Shown here: piece by piece, positions 35,371 through 46,250 of the stretch
Layout: each line of letters begins with the position of its first letter
Position numbering within the stretch: position 1 is the first letter of the stretch
Source: Parietaria judaica
Taxonomy: Eukaryota; Streptophyta; Magnoliopsida; Rosales; Urticaceae
Length of the DNA stretch: 64,000 bases
Direction: 5' to 3'
NCBI GenBank assembly: GCA_954871525.1
Contig: OX940867.1
Span: 16,283,343 to 16,347,342, forward strand
Notes under the pieces: model-generated
The model's database searches: none
Told to the model about the DNA's origin: nothing
What the model saw: the letters and a program-made list of their open reading frames with translations, nothing else
Made by a program: the position numbers and the translations under genes

Positions 35371-35522
35371 ATCGCCATAGTAAAAATGCATAACCTTTGC
35401 TAGGCTTTTCTACGTGAATTTTTAACATAGATTTACATTGCCATCATCGCCAAAACAAGAATGAAATAAATTTAGAATATAAAGATCATTACCTCAATCA
35501 GTAGAACATCGTGCTGAGAACG

Positions 35523-35688
35523 TGTTATAAACTAAGAACAAGAGAGATTGAGAGAGAAGGAAATAGATAGTATTATTTCATTTAGAGAGTGTTACTATGA
35601 GTACCTAAAGCCTCTATTTATAAGGCTAATGGAGATGAAGAATAAAAAACATAATAAATGAGAATATTATAATTTTTTAATATTGACA
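35523..35688 (-). repeat. Old copia 5' LTR
   Basis: 166 bp, shorter than its partner at 29209 mainly through loss of about 20 bases near the TG end. Beside it, on the minus strand, is CACGTTCTCAGCACGA. Confidence 0.7.
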
Positions 35689-35942
35689 TCATCAAATCTT
35701 GGTATTTATAAAAAAAAAAAAGAAAAAAAAGAAAAAACAGAGAAGCTTTAAATGCGAAGCGAGTTGGTTGATTTGGCATCTTTCTCTCCTTAACGAGTAA
35801 GCGACTCAACACGGAGTCTATTATCTTGTGTATTTATATATATGTATATAAATACATATATATTGTTTTTGTGTTGTGAATGAATTCCACTTTAAATCGC
35901 TCGAGTTAAGACAATCAACGACACCCATCTGCAAGAAACATT

Positions 35943-35972
35943 CAATCTCTCTCTCTCCTCTCTCTCTCTTCT
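35943..35972 (+). promoter_or_regulatory. CT-rich 5' leader tract of the RING-H2 gene
   Basis: A run of CT/CTC repeats 25-55 bases before the ATG, a common feature of plant 5' UTRs and core promoters. An AT-rich TATA-like stretch lies at about 35835-35855. Confidence 0.5.
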
Positions 35973-35997
35973 GGGTTTTTTTTTAGAAGAAAAAAGA

Positions 35998-38210
35998 ATG
36001 GATTTTTTTGCACACCCTTCTGGTTTCTCATCGCCATCGACTTCTTCGTTGTGTTCGTTGGCTGGGAATTTCTTCGAAAAAGTCAAAGAGGGCTTCAGCT
36101 TTGCGGTCTCTGCAATTCTGGGCAACATCTTTTCAGCCATCTTCACCTTCTTCTTCGCCTTTGGTAAATGCCCATTTCTCCCCTTCTTTGTATGATCCGT
36201 CTTTATTTGTGTGGAACTGAGTTGAATTGGATTCAATCCATGAAATTTCTGAGACTTTTGGACAATTTGTAGAGAGAGAAAGATGGTTTTTTGGGCATGC
36301 CATTGTTTTCATGAGCTTGAAAAGTTGTCGGTGTAATCTTGGAGAAAGTTTCGCCTGTGAGAAAAATGGTGTTTTAGGCAAATTGGAGATTGTTATATAT
36401 AATCATATAGCATAAAAGCTAGAGAATTGTGCAAGGAAAAATGGTGATTTGGGAATGAAAATGGGATTTGTTTTTTATTTCTTCAAAAGTTGATAACATA
36501 CTTAGATCTTGAGAATGAATGAGGTGTTTTGTGTTTCATAGGAATGATATATATCATGCTTATGTGATGTATGTGCAGTGGGAACTTTATTAGGTGCCAT
36601 GACCGGAGCTTTGATAGGCCAAGAAACCGAGAGCGGGTTTGTAAGAGGGGCCGCCATTGGAGCAATATCCGGAGCTGTTTTCTCGATCGAAGTCTTCGAG
36701 TCTTCCCTCATTCTTTGGCAATCCGATGAATCAGGGATCGGCTGTCTCCTCTACTTGGTGAGTCTATTCAGCGTCGAATTTGAATCCTCGTTGTTTCCGA
36801 TTGGGTTTCTCGGAATATGATTTGTCGTTTTCGTAGAGAACTCCATTTCCGCGTTCATCAATTGTCTCATTGCTCGATTAGAGATCTCCTTTTCCGAGTT
36901 CTTCATGTGTGTTGTTGGTCTTAAAGCGTAGCTCTTATGTTTTCATGTAGAGAACTCGGTTTCAAGTTCATCACTTGTCTCATTGCTCCGAATTGTAGCT
37001 CTTGCAGTGTAATTTGGCATTGTCATTCAGAGAATTCAGTTTCCGAGTTCCACTTGTTGCAGATTGACATTTTCTTATCCTTTTTTCAGATTGACGTCAT
37101 TGCAAGCCTTCTGAGTGGGAGACTTGTGCGCGAGCGGATCGGTCCGGCCATGTTAAGCGCGGTTCAAAGTCAGGTAATTGGAACTCTCAATTAGAAGGGA
37201 AAAAAAAACACCAAAAATTTATTCAATAGTTACCGGAATAGAGCTCCATTAACACAAATTTTAAAATATATATCATTTAGCCTAAGCAGCTGTAAGTTAG
37301 TTGAAGTTTGTTATCCTTTCCTTCCCAATCCCGGTCTCTATTAACTTTCAAACTCTCGTTTTGTTCGAGAACACAGATGGGGGCGGTTGAAACGGGATTC
37401 GACGAGGTCACCAATCTTTTCGACACAGGCGGGTCCAAAGGGTTGCCCGGAGACTTGGTGGAGAAGATCCCGAAGATCAAGATAACAAGCAACAACAATG
37501 TGGACGCCTCCGGCGAGAAAGTCTCGTGTTCCGTATGCCTTCAGGTATTAATTCTAGGGTAAATAGCAGCATAAGTCCTCAAGTTTTAGTAATTAGTGCA
37601 GATAAGTCCTCGAGTTTGTTTCTGCCCGGCATAAGTCCTCATTTTTTAGTAATTAGTGCAGATAAGTCTTCAAGTTTTGTTTCTGACGACATAAGTCATA
37701 TTTTAGTAATTAGTGCAGATAAGTCTTTATGTTAAAATTTTGTTAGCACCTCAAGTACCTAGACGTCAACTTTCACGTTAATTCTTGCTTTGTACTGCCC
37801 CGTCATTGCCTAAATATTCGAACTAATTGAGAAATAATTAAAAGAAAACTAATAAACCGATAAAACAAAAATAACACTTCACGAACAAAAACCTAACCCC
37901 CAAGGACTTGAGGAGTTTACGCCGTTAGAAACAAAATTTAAGGACGTATCTGTACTAATCCATATAACGTGAGGATTTATGCCGCTAATTACCCTTAATT
38001 TTAAACCTAAATTATGGAATAGCTTTCTCTGATACTATTGTGGGATCAGATTGTTGATAATATTGTGGGGTGTTGAAAATAATGCAGGACTTTCAGGTGG
38101 GAGAGACAGTGAGGAGTTTGCCTCATTGCAATCACATGTTTCACCTACCATGCATAGATAAATGGCTACTTAGGCATGGCTCTTGCCCATTATGCAGAAG
38201 GGATATGTGA
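35998..38210 (+). CDS. NEP1-interacting protein-like RING-H2 E3 ligase, five exons
   Basis: Exons 35998-36163, 36579-36757, 37090-37173, 37377-37544 and 38088-38210 all have GT-AG borders and add to 720 nt (239 aa). The N-terminal half (about residues 27-100) is hydrophobic and glycine-rich with GxxxG-type spacing ([16 protein letters not shown]), as in plastid- or membrane-associated NIP1/NIP2 proteins. A C-terminal RING-H2 domain has zinc ligands C194, C197, C213, H215, H218, C221, C232 and C235, with the conserved Trp225. RING-H2 proteins of this ATL-like group are ubiquitin ligases; Arabidopsis NIP1 binds a plastid RNA polymerase and the NEP1 defence elicitor. The start is the first ATG after a CT-rich leader. 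No lesion was seen, so it is probably functional. Family membership is confident; the exact orthologue is not. Confidence 0.92.
37557..37994. mobile_element. MULE-type MITE in intron 4 of the RING-H2 gene
   Basis: 438 bp with terminal inverted repeats. Left GGGTAAATAGCAGCATAAGT and the right end read inward GGGTAATTAGCGGCATAAAT differ at three of 20 positions. The flanks TTAATTCTA (37548-37556) and TTAATTTTA (37995-38003) match at eight of nine bases, the 9-bp duplication size of Mutator-like elements. Inside, a roughly 60-bp unit containing TAGTAATTAGTGCAGATAAG repeats almost three times. No transposase. It lies wholly within the intron and leaves both splice sites intact. Confidence 0.85.
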
Positions 38211-39479
38211 GTGAGATTTACATCTCTGCTTTTGTAAATAACCCAAACTCATAATTATATATATATATATTATTTTTTTGTCTTATACCAAAGCTTCTTA
38301 GAGCTTGCACTCTCTTTGTTGTTGGAAATTTGGAGTGGTGGTGGTTAGTTGATGATCCTTGTCTCTGTCTGTCATGTATTATACAAATTTTGAGGTATGA
38401 TGATAGTTTTGATTGATTTTGTTGATGTAAACAAGCTAGCCTCTCTTGTTATAATATTATATTCCCTTGATATATAGCTGCTTCACTTGAGTTTTAAGCC
38501 CAGAGAAAAAGATATAACTTTCTCAACCGAAACAAATAAAGATTCTACTCCAAAGAAAAGATCTTTGTTGGTTGTGTTCAGAATCTCTACATAGTAAAGG
38601 AAAAGCTTTTATTTGCGGCAAATGTTTATATGTTACTAAAATAGAATTTATATATTTCAATTCTTCCTTTTTTAGTGGAATTTCCTTTAATGTAAAAGTT
38701 TCGTAAAATAATGTTTTTTTCATTAACGGAACTTAACGGTGCAGAATTCGGAAAACTTTATTTAGTTACGTCAAATCTTTTAATGTTACAAAAAAAGATT
38801 GAAAATATAAGTTTTTATTTTTGTAACATGTAAGCATTTTTGTTGTAAATGTCTAGCTACCAATAGTAATTAATAATATGAGTGTCTTAAATACAAGGGG
38901 TCCTTTACCAGCATGGGAGGTAGGGTATGCCCCACACCCACAGGGCAACTGGGAAGCCATGCTTATCTAGGGCTCTAGATATTAATTGGATTCAAAGATT
39001 CTGAGATATTTATTTGAACAAACTCTGAACTGCCCACACTAACATAACTCAATTTGGTAGGTGAAGAACTATCAAGATATTCATCATGTGTGTGCGCATG
39101 AAACTCAAAATATCTGTTTCTCATCACCACACTAACAAAAACAATAAAATAATGTGTCACGTAGGATTTCACGGTAAAGAATTAACGAAAAATTAATTAG
39201 TTATGTCAAAATAATTACATCATTAAAGATTTTTGCCACTTAAAAATAAATTTAAGAATATAAATTATATTTTTTTTATAACATGTGAGTATTTTTATGT
39301 AGAACCCAGTTTGGCTTAATAGAATTTTCGCTTCCTTTTTAATTTTGTTATATTTTTATTTTCATTAATGAAACTCAAACACCAAAATTATGTCTCGATA
39401 CATTAATAATATCGATGAAATAATAATTTTCTATAGTCTCTAGTCTAACTGATACTACTAATTATTACTCGATAAATTA
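38211..39479. other. 3' flank of the RING-H2 gene and intergenic sequence
   Basis: The first 250 bp or so is probably 3' UTR. Two diverged copies of an AT-rich segment (GTTA(C/T)GTCAAA…TTGTAACATG(T/G)) lie near 38760-38850 and 39195-39295, possibly old transposon ends. A short GC-richer patch at 38895-38970 is unassigned. Confidence 0.4.
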
Positions 39480-40106
39480 ATAACGTCGTGAAGAGAATAA
39501 ATCAGAAAGATCAAGACCTTTTTAAGATAGCACGTTCAGAAGCTTGTCGCCAAATCAAAGGAGAGCTTAGAGAAAGCTTTTGTTCTGCGAAACTACAAAC
39601 AGTGAGTTTAATCTACGCCGAGGCATGAATCATCGTTTTCCTTAAAGTAATTTTCGGCCCCTCTGGTGCTAGAGGATTCACGGACAGAGCCTCCCAGGAT
39701 ACAAGGGCAACACGACGGTTCTGAGCACTCCAGAAACGCTGACGAAAAGAAACCGTAAAACCTACTACCCAGGTATTTCGAAAGGGAGAATTTTGAGCTT
39801 GTATCAGAATGAAACTGAAGATCAAGCTCGATAGGAAGTGGGGATATTTGCAAATTATTTTCAGTGTGTCGAAATAAAACCGAGCTTGCTGAATATTTAT
39901 ATGGAGATATATTGCCGTTTGTATTAATTAACAATCAATACCAGATTACCAACGTTCATCAGTTTTGGTTTGCATTTAAACCTGAAGAACGTTTTGATCA
40001 GCCATTAAAGTTTTGTCGAACTTTTCAATGAGCTTGCTTATTAACACCTCGTCGAACATATTCAACTTGTTTGTTAATTTCATTTAATGACAATTTTTTT
40101 CCAACA
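39480..40106 (-). mobile_element. Diverged solo LTR related to the Gag-protease element
   Basis: Read on the minus strand it begins TGTTGGAAAAAAATTGTC at 40106 and follows the same order of landmarks as the LTR at 51416-52045: TTTCGACACAC, AAGCTCAAAAT, ACCTGGGT, ATCCTGGGA, CTTTAAGGAAA, CTCGG. Similarity is patchy but continuous over about 500 bp. The lower boundary is estimated from the 630-bp length of the relative. No internal element sequence and no target duplication were found. Confidence 0.65.
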
Positions 40107-40196
40107 GGTCGATAGTATAATAAAATTTTCTAGTCTCAACGATTTAAAGAAATTCGATATTAGCTGCTACCTTAGTCATATGCACGTACTTTGTTA

Positions 40197-40443
40197 CAGA
40201 CTAGAAAAGTAAAATGGCATTGCAAGGTTTCAAACCGATCCACCTGCCCCAACCTCTGTTGATATTCAGAATCGACATTGCTCGTAGCAATCCAAATTAT
40301 CGCCCAGGCTCACTCCGAGCATATCGCAGTACCTTTCGTAGAACGTAATCGGCCGACTCGCCACCCTCTTGTCGGCGCCATGACCGTACTCTCCCGGATT
40401 GATGATGTTTGTCAGTATGTCATAGCCTGGGTGCCGTTTCACG
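40197..40443 (-). pseudogene. GH19 chitinase last-exon fragment
   Basis: The minus-strand frame reads [20 protein letters not shown]… to …LDCYEQCRF and a stop at 40266-40268. It is closely similar to the last exon of the chitinase gene at 59233-59472, and the similarity includes part of the 3' flank. The fragment is cut at 40443, where truncated gypsy sequence begins. It holds only the C-terminal 55-60 residues and lacks all catalytic residues. Confidence 0.88.
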
Positions 40444-40629
40444 TGGATTTATGGAGCGTATTGGCCTCTCAGTCATGACGACGATGGTGTGAGCTTGGAA
40501 GTGATGCCGCAACTTGGTCGACGCCTCAAACACGGCCAGGGCTAGCTTCTCGACTTGCGGGTACCTTCTCTCCGCGTCGACGAGCTTGCGGCTGATGTAA
40601 GAGACGGGGTCTATGTTCTCCCTAGTCTA

Positions 40630-42101
40630 CCCCTCGCATTTCCCCCTTTGAGTATTTCTCCATGAGCCTCCTTTTCAACATGGCGCACTCCTCGGTGGAA
40701 TGTCCCTTGAACTTGTGAAAGATGCAAAACTTGCTTGGGTCCTTGGGCCACGTCTTCTGCTCCTGGTCTCCTCTTCCTTCCGCTGGTTATCTCCTCTCCT
40801 CGACGTGGTAGACTACGCGCTTTTGGCCTTCCCGGCCGCGTGGTTGGCCCGAAATCCTCTTGTCTTCGTCTCCTCCTTTTGACTTCGCCGATGGGCCATC
40901 TTTGTAGTCTCTGCCTTCCCTTGTTTCAAGCTGCTTCCCTTTGCTCCTCGACTCAAGATTCTTGGCCAGCGCCGCCTTCTCTTCCTCCATCTGCATGAAC
41001 ATGGATGCTTTGTGGAGGGCATCTTCGATCGTCGACGGGCGCGTCTTGATCAATTCCTCTATGAATGGTGCGTCGAACTATAAGTGGTGCTTCAAGGCTT
41101 GGATGGCGACGCTGTCGTCTAGCCCAGAGACCCGAGCCATGACGTCTTTGAACTTCCCAATAAACTTCCGGAGGGTTTCCTCTTCTTCCTGCTCCAGCAG
41201 TCATAGGTCAGTTATATTTACCTCATTCTGTATGTACATCGAATAATGTCGCAGAAAGTGGGAGACGAGGTGGTCAAAGCAGCTGACTGAGTTGGAAGGA
41301 AGCCTGGCGAACCATTCCAGAGCCGGCCCTTGCAGGCTGTCGACGAAACAAATGGCACATTATGGCCTCCCGCTCCGGTCAGCGCGCGTTCACTCGTCCC
41401 GTCGCGAATCTGAATGCCTTCACGTGCGCGTTGGGGTCCGTCGTTCCTTTGTATGTCGTTGGCCTGATCTTCGGCATCTCGTCGATCCTGATGTTGCTGA
41501 TGTGCGGAGAGAAGGGGGTGTGCCTAGACTCCTCGACCAGTCTGTCGATCTCCGGTGCTGCGCTCGTCGCCTTGTGCATCTGCAAGTTCACGTATCCCAT
41601 CCTCGAGGTTAGCTCTTGGAGTGCCCGGTCGACGTGCTCCTGGATTCTTGCTTCGGCCGTGGTCGTCATCGCCGTTTGCTAGTGTTGTGCCTGCATCTGG
41701 TAGGCTGGTCCTGCCATCGCCGTGGTTGCGGTCTCGTAGGGAGCCCGCGTCGGCGGCGGTGGTGGTGTTCTTGAGTTTGTGTTGTGCTGAAAAGGTCCCT
41801 CCTCGCGCTCTTCCCGTAACGTGTTGCTGGGAGAGGGGAAGAGGATCATGTTGATGCCGAGCCGCGGAGGCGCTGAGTCACATGTTCCTCTCCCGAGGTC
41901 TTCTCCTCCCAGGGCTGATGTTCTTGCAATCAAATTCTGCGAGGACTGCCTCCTTGCATCGGTGGCAGCATGGTCCAGGAGGGTGGTAAGTTGTTGATTC
42001 CTCGTCGTTGCTGCTGCCAGTCGCTGGTTAAGTTCTTCCATGGTGGTTCGGGCGTGCCCCACGTCGTCAGACGTCGTTTCCATTCTGTGTTCTTCGAGCA
42101 T
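40630..42101 (-). pseudogene. Gypsy gag, frame-broken
   Basis: The N-terminal part (42101-41679) is a Gln/Asn/Pro-rich leader. The Gag core follows (MTTTAEARIQEHVDRALQEL at 41669; PEIDRLVEESRHTPFS) and loses frame near 41380. Later parts are readable in other frames (MIKTRPSTIEDALHKASMFM at 41053), ending in a knuckle-like FHKFKGHSTEEC near 40690-40720. Confidence 0.8.
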
Positions 42102-42195
42102 TCAGTGTTGTCGTTGTTGCTGTTGGTCGTCATCTTCTTGAGCTTCTAGCTGTGCGATAGAAAGAAACTGAGCCCCACGGTGGGCGCCAAACTAT

Positions 42196-42864
42196 TGAGG
42201 GCGTTTTGCACTCAACAATCACAAGGTTTAACCCTTGTTCTTAAAGAAAGATGTTCGGTTTCTCTCGTTTGTTAGCCAAGAACTCTCAGTGAAGATGATG
42301 ATGCGAAACTACTTGTATATTGATCTTATGATTACAAATACATAGGGATTTTCCTCTCTTTCTCTCGGATCCTTTATAAATGGGGCTTTTCTTGCCTTTA
42401 ATAGCCTTCACACCAACTTTAACATGTACTTCTCCCGCCCTTTGCTGCATCCCATCACTCATCCCTCTAGGAATGACTAGTGGAGGCATGGCTGGCCCAT
42501 ATTTCGTGTGATTAGGGGTCGCCGGCCACGTCGAGTAGGTGGGGCAGGCATGGGCTTCAGTAAATGCGCATCACATCAGTTGTCATTCGTCGCCGCAAGC
42601 TCTGCTGTCGATGCCTCCCATCGATGCTTGATGCCTCCCCTCTCCCCGCAAGGCCTGAGTACTCTTTTCGATGACCTCATGTCTTGTCGTCGCCCTTGAA
42701 TCCTCTTGTCGACCTTCGATCTCCCTTGTCAATTTTCGGTCCTACTTCCCCTCAAATCCCTTGCATGCCGTTGCTTTGTCCGTTAGAAGCAGGCGTCGCC
42801 TGCTTCTTCACGGATCAGATCTGATCGGTGTTAAGATTGGATTCGACCGGATCCAACCTTAACA
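42196..42864 (-). repeat. 5' LTR of the truncated gypsy element
   Basis: 669 bp running TGAGGGCG…CCTTAACA on the plus strand, directly beside the primer binding site. Ends resemble those of the solo LTR at 34634-35370. A TATA-like TTTATAAATG lies near 42370. Confidence 0.82.
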
Positions 42865-43058
42865 ATTTCCTTTTAGAATATTTGGAAATATCAAGCAGAA
42901 AATTATTATCAATCCACGCCTTATATTTCATTTCAATATTCGAGTTAGTATGGAACATAATATTGTACGTCTCATACAACCCAAAATCGATTATCGCCAT
43001 TAAAACTTTCCTCAATGTTTTTCTGAAGTCAATCTCTTTTTCTTTTAGGGAGAAATGA
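42865..43058 (-). other. Unidentified open frame fragment
   Basis: About 60 codons stay open on the minus strand (…RKTLRKVLMAIIDFGLYETY…, …KYKAWIDNNFLL…), running into the gypsy LTR at 42864. Composition looks protein-like, but I do not recognise it. It may be an exon or organelle-derived remnant cut by the gypsy insertion. Confidence 0.3.
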
Positions 43059-43689
43059 ATAGTTATTGACTTCTTTTTTTTTTTAATCTATATATTATAA
43101 AAAGAGGAACTCACAAGTGACATGGCATGATATGATTAAAGCATTGAGAAAATGAGAAACTAGAAAAAGAGTTAACAATTTGGTATAATAACAACAAAGT
43201 ATTAGGAATTCTAATTTTTATAGAGTTTTCATTTATTTTTTATTCACTTTTTTAATTTGTTTGTCATTAAAGCTGATGCAACTTAATGACCAAGTGTGAC
43301 ATTGAATTTATATGTTTTTGTGACTTAAAAAATCATTATTATATTATCATGTATTAACTATGCAAACAATACGTTTTGTACCATACTATTATTGCACATT
43401 GAGATAATTGACAAAGAAAACATAAATGTCGTATAAATACGAATCTATTGTAATATAAAAAGTCACTATTTTTATAACTGTCCACACTCTCCTATATGTA
43501 TTTATATATATATATATAGAGAGAGAGAGACATATATTCATAGATTGCTACTGAAATATTAGCTTAAAAAAAAGATTGCTACCGAAGGCATTTTTCACTC
43601 TGTCTTTATAATTGTTTAATGTTGATATGATCGGCAATTCATTTTTTCGATGCCGACTTTTGGATCTACAGGGCTATCATTGCGATTCT

Positions 43690-44330
43690 TTTTTCGGTAA
43701 TTGGTGAATGGTGAGTGTTTGATATATTCTATTATGCTAATTATTATTATTTTTTCTCATTTTTCAGTGAATTTTTGGTGAGAGGTTCTTCTTTTTTGTG
43801 GCGATTTTCTAATCTACAGTTCGTGAGATTTAAGCCTTTTGATTTTAGATTTCTTTTTCAATGGCAGTTTTCCGGTCTACCACTGATGATTTTTAATATT
43901 TTTATTGTGCTATTTTTTTCTCATCTTTTTTTTATATATATTTTGTTTTATCAATGATTTTTTGACGCGTTTCCTTTTTTTGGGTGGCGGCTTTTCGGTC
44001 TAAAGTTAGTGAGTTTTGATATCTTTTATTCTACTAACTTTTTTTTACATGGGCTATGATCAACGGTTCGTTTTTATGGTGACGGTTCTCCGGTCTATAA
44101 TTGGCGAGTGTTTAATATCTTCTATTATGCTAATTGATTTTTACTCTTTTTTTTTCAGTGGCTTTTTTGCTGAAAAATTCCTCTTTTTCGGTGGCGTTTT
44201 TCCTATCTACAATTGGTGAGAATTCTATATCCTTTACCATACGAATTATTGGTTTGTCAGTTTTTTTGTTACTATATCATATATTCCTTTTTTCAATGTC
44301 GTTTTTAATTTTATAATTTATTTTTATTAG
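43690..44330 (+). repeat. Degenerate minisatellite inside the Helitron-like element
   Basis: About six imperfect units built on TTTTCGGTGGCG…TCTACAATTGGTGAG…TATCTTCTATTATGCTAAT, of variable length (about 85-150 bp). Confidence 0.65.
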
Positions 44331-45213
44331 AAGTTCAATTTTGTAAGTGTCATCAAATTATGTGCAATGAGTCGTGATACTTTTTTCTTTAGAATTAACA
44401 ACTCAATGAATAAAAAAGATGATGAAAAATACATGAGAATTAAAGTGTTCATCTTTAAAAAAAAAAAACATAATAATAAAACAGAGAGGAATATCAAAAG
44501 ACTATTTAAGGAATGCGGTCATCGCAATGTATTTTATTATTACAATTATTGCAATTATTAACCATGCTAACTTATTTTATCATTACAATTATTGTATTTG
44601 TTTATACCACAATTGATTCCTCTTCTAATATATAATGAGTTATTACTTCAATTTTGTTTCTCATCTTACAAAATTGGGAAATTAATCTGATTTTTTATGT
44701 GTTTATTTAATCAGATTACGTTTAGGTGTTTATTTTATCGGGCAAAAAAATAAAATTAAGTCTTAGGAAATTCTAACTCTCTAAATATGTTGAGAAAAAA
44801 AGGGTAAATAATTATTTAAAACTAACTTTCAATATTTTATAAAAGAGAAACCGAGAATAGATTGAGAAAAAATGAAAAGAAATAGTTATCTAAAACTACA
44901 TTCCACAATTCTCTAGAGGGAAAAAATCGTTTATGTTTCAATTTTATTTTTTTGATTCTTCAGCATAAATGAAATATACAAGTAATAATACAATTTCTAA
45001 TACTTTTTTTTGTTGTTGTGTGTTCTTTGTATTTAGTTAATAGTATTTCTTTTAATTAAAAATAAAAAAGAGTTAGAATCCCAATTACTATTAGCGATTG
45101 GTTTATAGTTTGTAAGAACGCTTTTTGTGAGATTGAATCTCTTCGAAGGCATTCATGTTAGCTTCTTTCTTTCTTTTATTTTTCTGCCAAATTCAATTCT
45201 ATGTATGATTTGT

Positions 45214-45216
<3 letters not shown>

Positions 45217-45253
<37 letters not shown>

Positions 45254-45255
45254 TA
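45217..45255 (+). repeat. (TA)n microsatellite
   Basis: About 19 TA units with one interruption (ATGTATA). Confidence 0.95.
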
Positions 45256-45909
45256 GTGGTTATATATGTGAGGGAGTACGAGTATGGTACATTTTAGTTA
45301 CGTTCATTTATATCGATTCTTTCTGACTCTTAAAAGAAATAACATGTAGTGAAATATAATAGTCTAATACAAACTTATATGAAGTTTATAAGCCTTTGGT
45401 ACGGAAATTTAAACTTATTATATTTTATAACTAATGGCTGCATCGGAGATGGAAAACACTTCTTACACAAATATGTATGGAATTAGACATTGGAATTAAT
45501 AGGAATGAATTAGTAAATATAACAGCATGACGATTTTAAAACACTGTAAAATAAGCTTAAATGGCATTACCTAAAACTAATGTATAACCATTGACTATTT
45601 TTTTACGTTATTTAAATAAACAAAATATTATTTTCCAGTAGTGCATATGTCACAATTGTATATTCTTTCAAAATACAAAAGATGGATAGATGTGTTCGAT
45701 ATATTTTATAAGAAATTATAAATAATTATTTTTTACAACCACGCGAAGCGCGCGCGGTAAAGTCCACTAATATCATAGTAATACACAAAAATTCTTATAC
45801 ATAGTGCATATGATGCTTCATATTGAATTGAAGTAGATACTTTACATGCTTATGGTTATGGAAAGATCACTACAACATACCAATTACAAGGATTAATTAA
45901 GAGAACGAG

Positions 45910-46250
45910 CTAGAAAAAACACATATTAAAGTAGTGAATGACACAGATTGCTGATGTAAGGAAAACTTTGGTGATGCTATAAGCAGCGGCAGACGCGATG
46001 GCGCCAATGAGGGCGGTTTGGAAAGCGCTCCTGAAAGGCCGATTGCCCGTGAAGTAGCCTTTGGCGAAGCCGAACAGAAGCAGTGCGACGAGAGTCAGAA
46101 CCACCGACACCATCATCGCCTCTCTGGCATCCGGGATCGCCATGTAGGGCAACAACGGCACAAAGCCCCCGACAATGTACGAAACTGCGATTGTCATCGC
46201 GCTTTGCAAAAGCTCTCATAGGGTCGGGCTTCTCCAGTCCCAGCTCGAAT
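45910..46250 (-). pseudogene. Vacuolar iron transporter (VIT1-like) last-exon fragment
   Basis: The minus strand has a splice-acceptor-like CATGGCAG, then FELGLEKPDP, a one-base insertion in a T run near 46203-46206, and the frame QSAMTIAVSYIVGGFVPLLP, …GNRPFRSAFQTALIGAIASA… to a stop at 45910. This matches the C-terminal two transmembrane helices of plant VIT1 (CCC1 family), which moves ferrous iron and manganese into the vacuole. The N-terminal helices and the cytoplasmic metal-binding region are not found upstream, and the frameshift breaks the exon. It lies directly after the Helitron-like element and close to a second Helitron end, a setting where gene-fragment capture is common. Confidence 0.85.

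Larger units (their letters stand above)
29209..35688 (-). mobile_element. Old Ty1/copia element, minus strand, nested insertions
   Basis: Two short LTR-like repeats, 29209-29388 (180 bp) and 35523-35688 (166 bp), both run TGTTATAA…ATTGACA on the plus strand, so the element reads TGTCAATA…TTATAACA on the minus strand. They share roughly 80-85% identity by eye. Next to the lower LTR is a purine tract (12 C's at 29390-29401) and a copia RNase H tail reading NYLADL and KKLAHKIGM. Next to the upper LTR is CACGTTCTCAGCACGA, like the sequence after the 5' LTR in some plant copia elements. Removing the CACTA-like insert and the solo LTR leaves about 4.1 kb of internal sequence, right for copia. No matching target duplication was found, so that both LTRs belong to one element is inferred. 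Confidence 0.7.
40443..42864 (-). mobile_element. Truncated gypsy element, minus strand
   Basis: From high to low coordinate: 5' LTR (42196-42864, TG…CA), primer binding site TTTGGCGCCCACCG at about 42180-42193, gag, then a short piece of pol reading DPVSYISRKLVDAERRYPQ (first RNase H) at about 40470-40600. Protease and RT are missing, and the 3' end including the 3' LTR is lost at the junction with the chitinase fragment. Confidence 0.85.
43087..45770 (+). mobile_element. Helitron-like element, non-autonomous
   Basis: Starts with TC (TCTATATATTATAAAAAGAGG, preceded by A) and ends with CTAA at 45767-45770, followed by T, which fits insertion between A and T. Just before the end is a GC-rich hairpin (CGCGAAGCGCG region, 45741-45757) followed by about a dozen bases, as in plant Helitrons. 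The 5' segment with GTGACATGGCA recurs near 46860, and a diverged version near 46455, so it is a local family. It contains degenerate minisatellite repeats (43690-44330) and a TA microsatellite, but no Rep/helicase ORF. Confidence 0.7.

Noticed and set aside
38895..38970. Possible organelle or ncRNA piece (GC-richer patch)
   Set aside because: No structure or remembered sequence supports it.
40278..41682. Plus-strand ORFs at 40278-40478 and 40700-41682
   Set aside because: Opposite-strand shadows of the chitinase fragment and the minus-strand gypsy gag.
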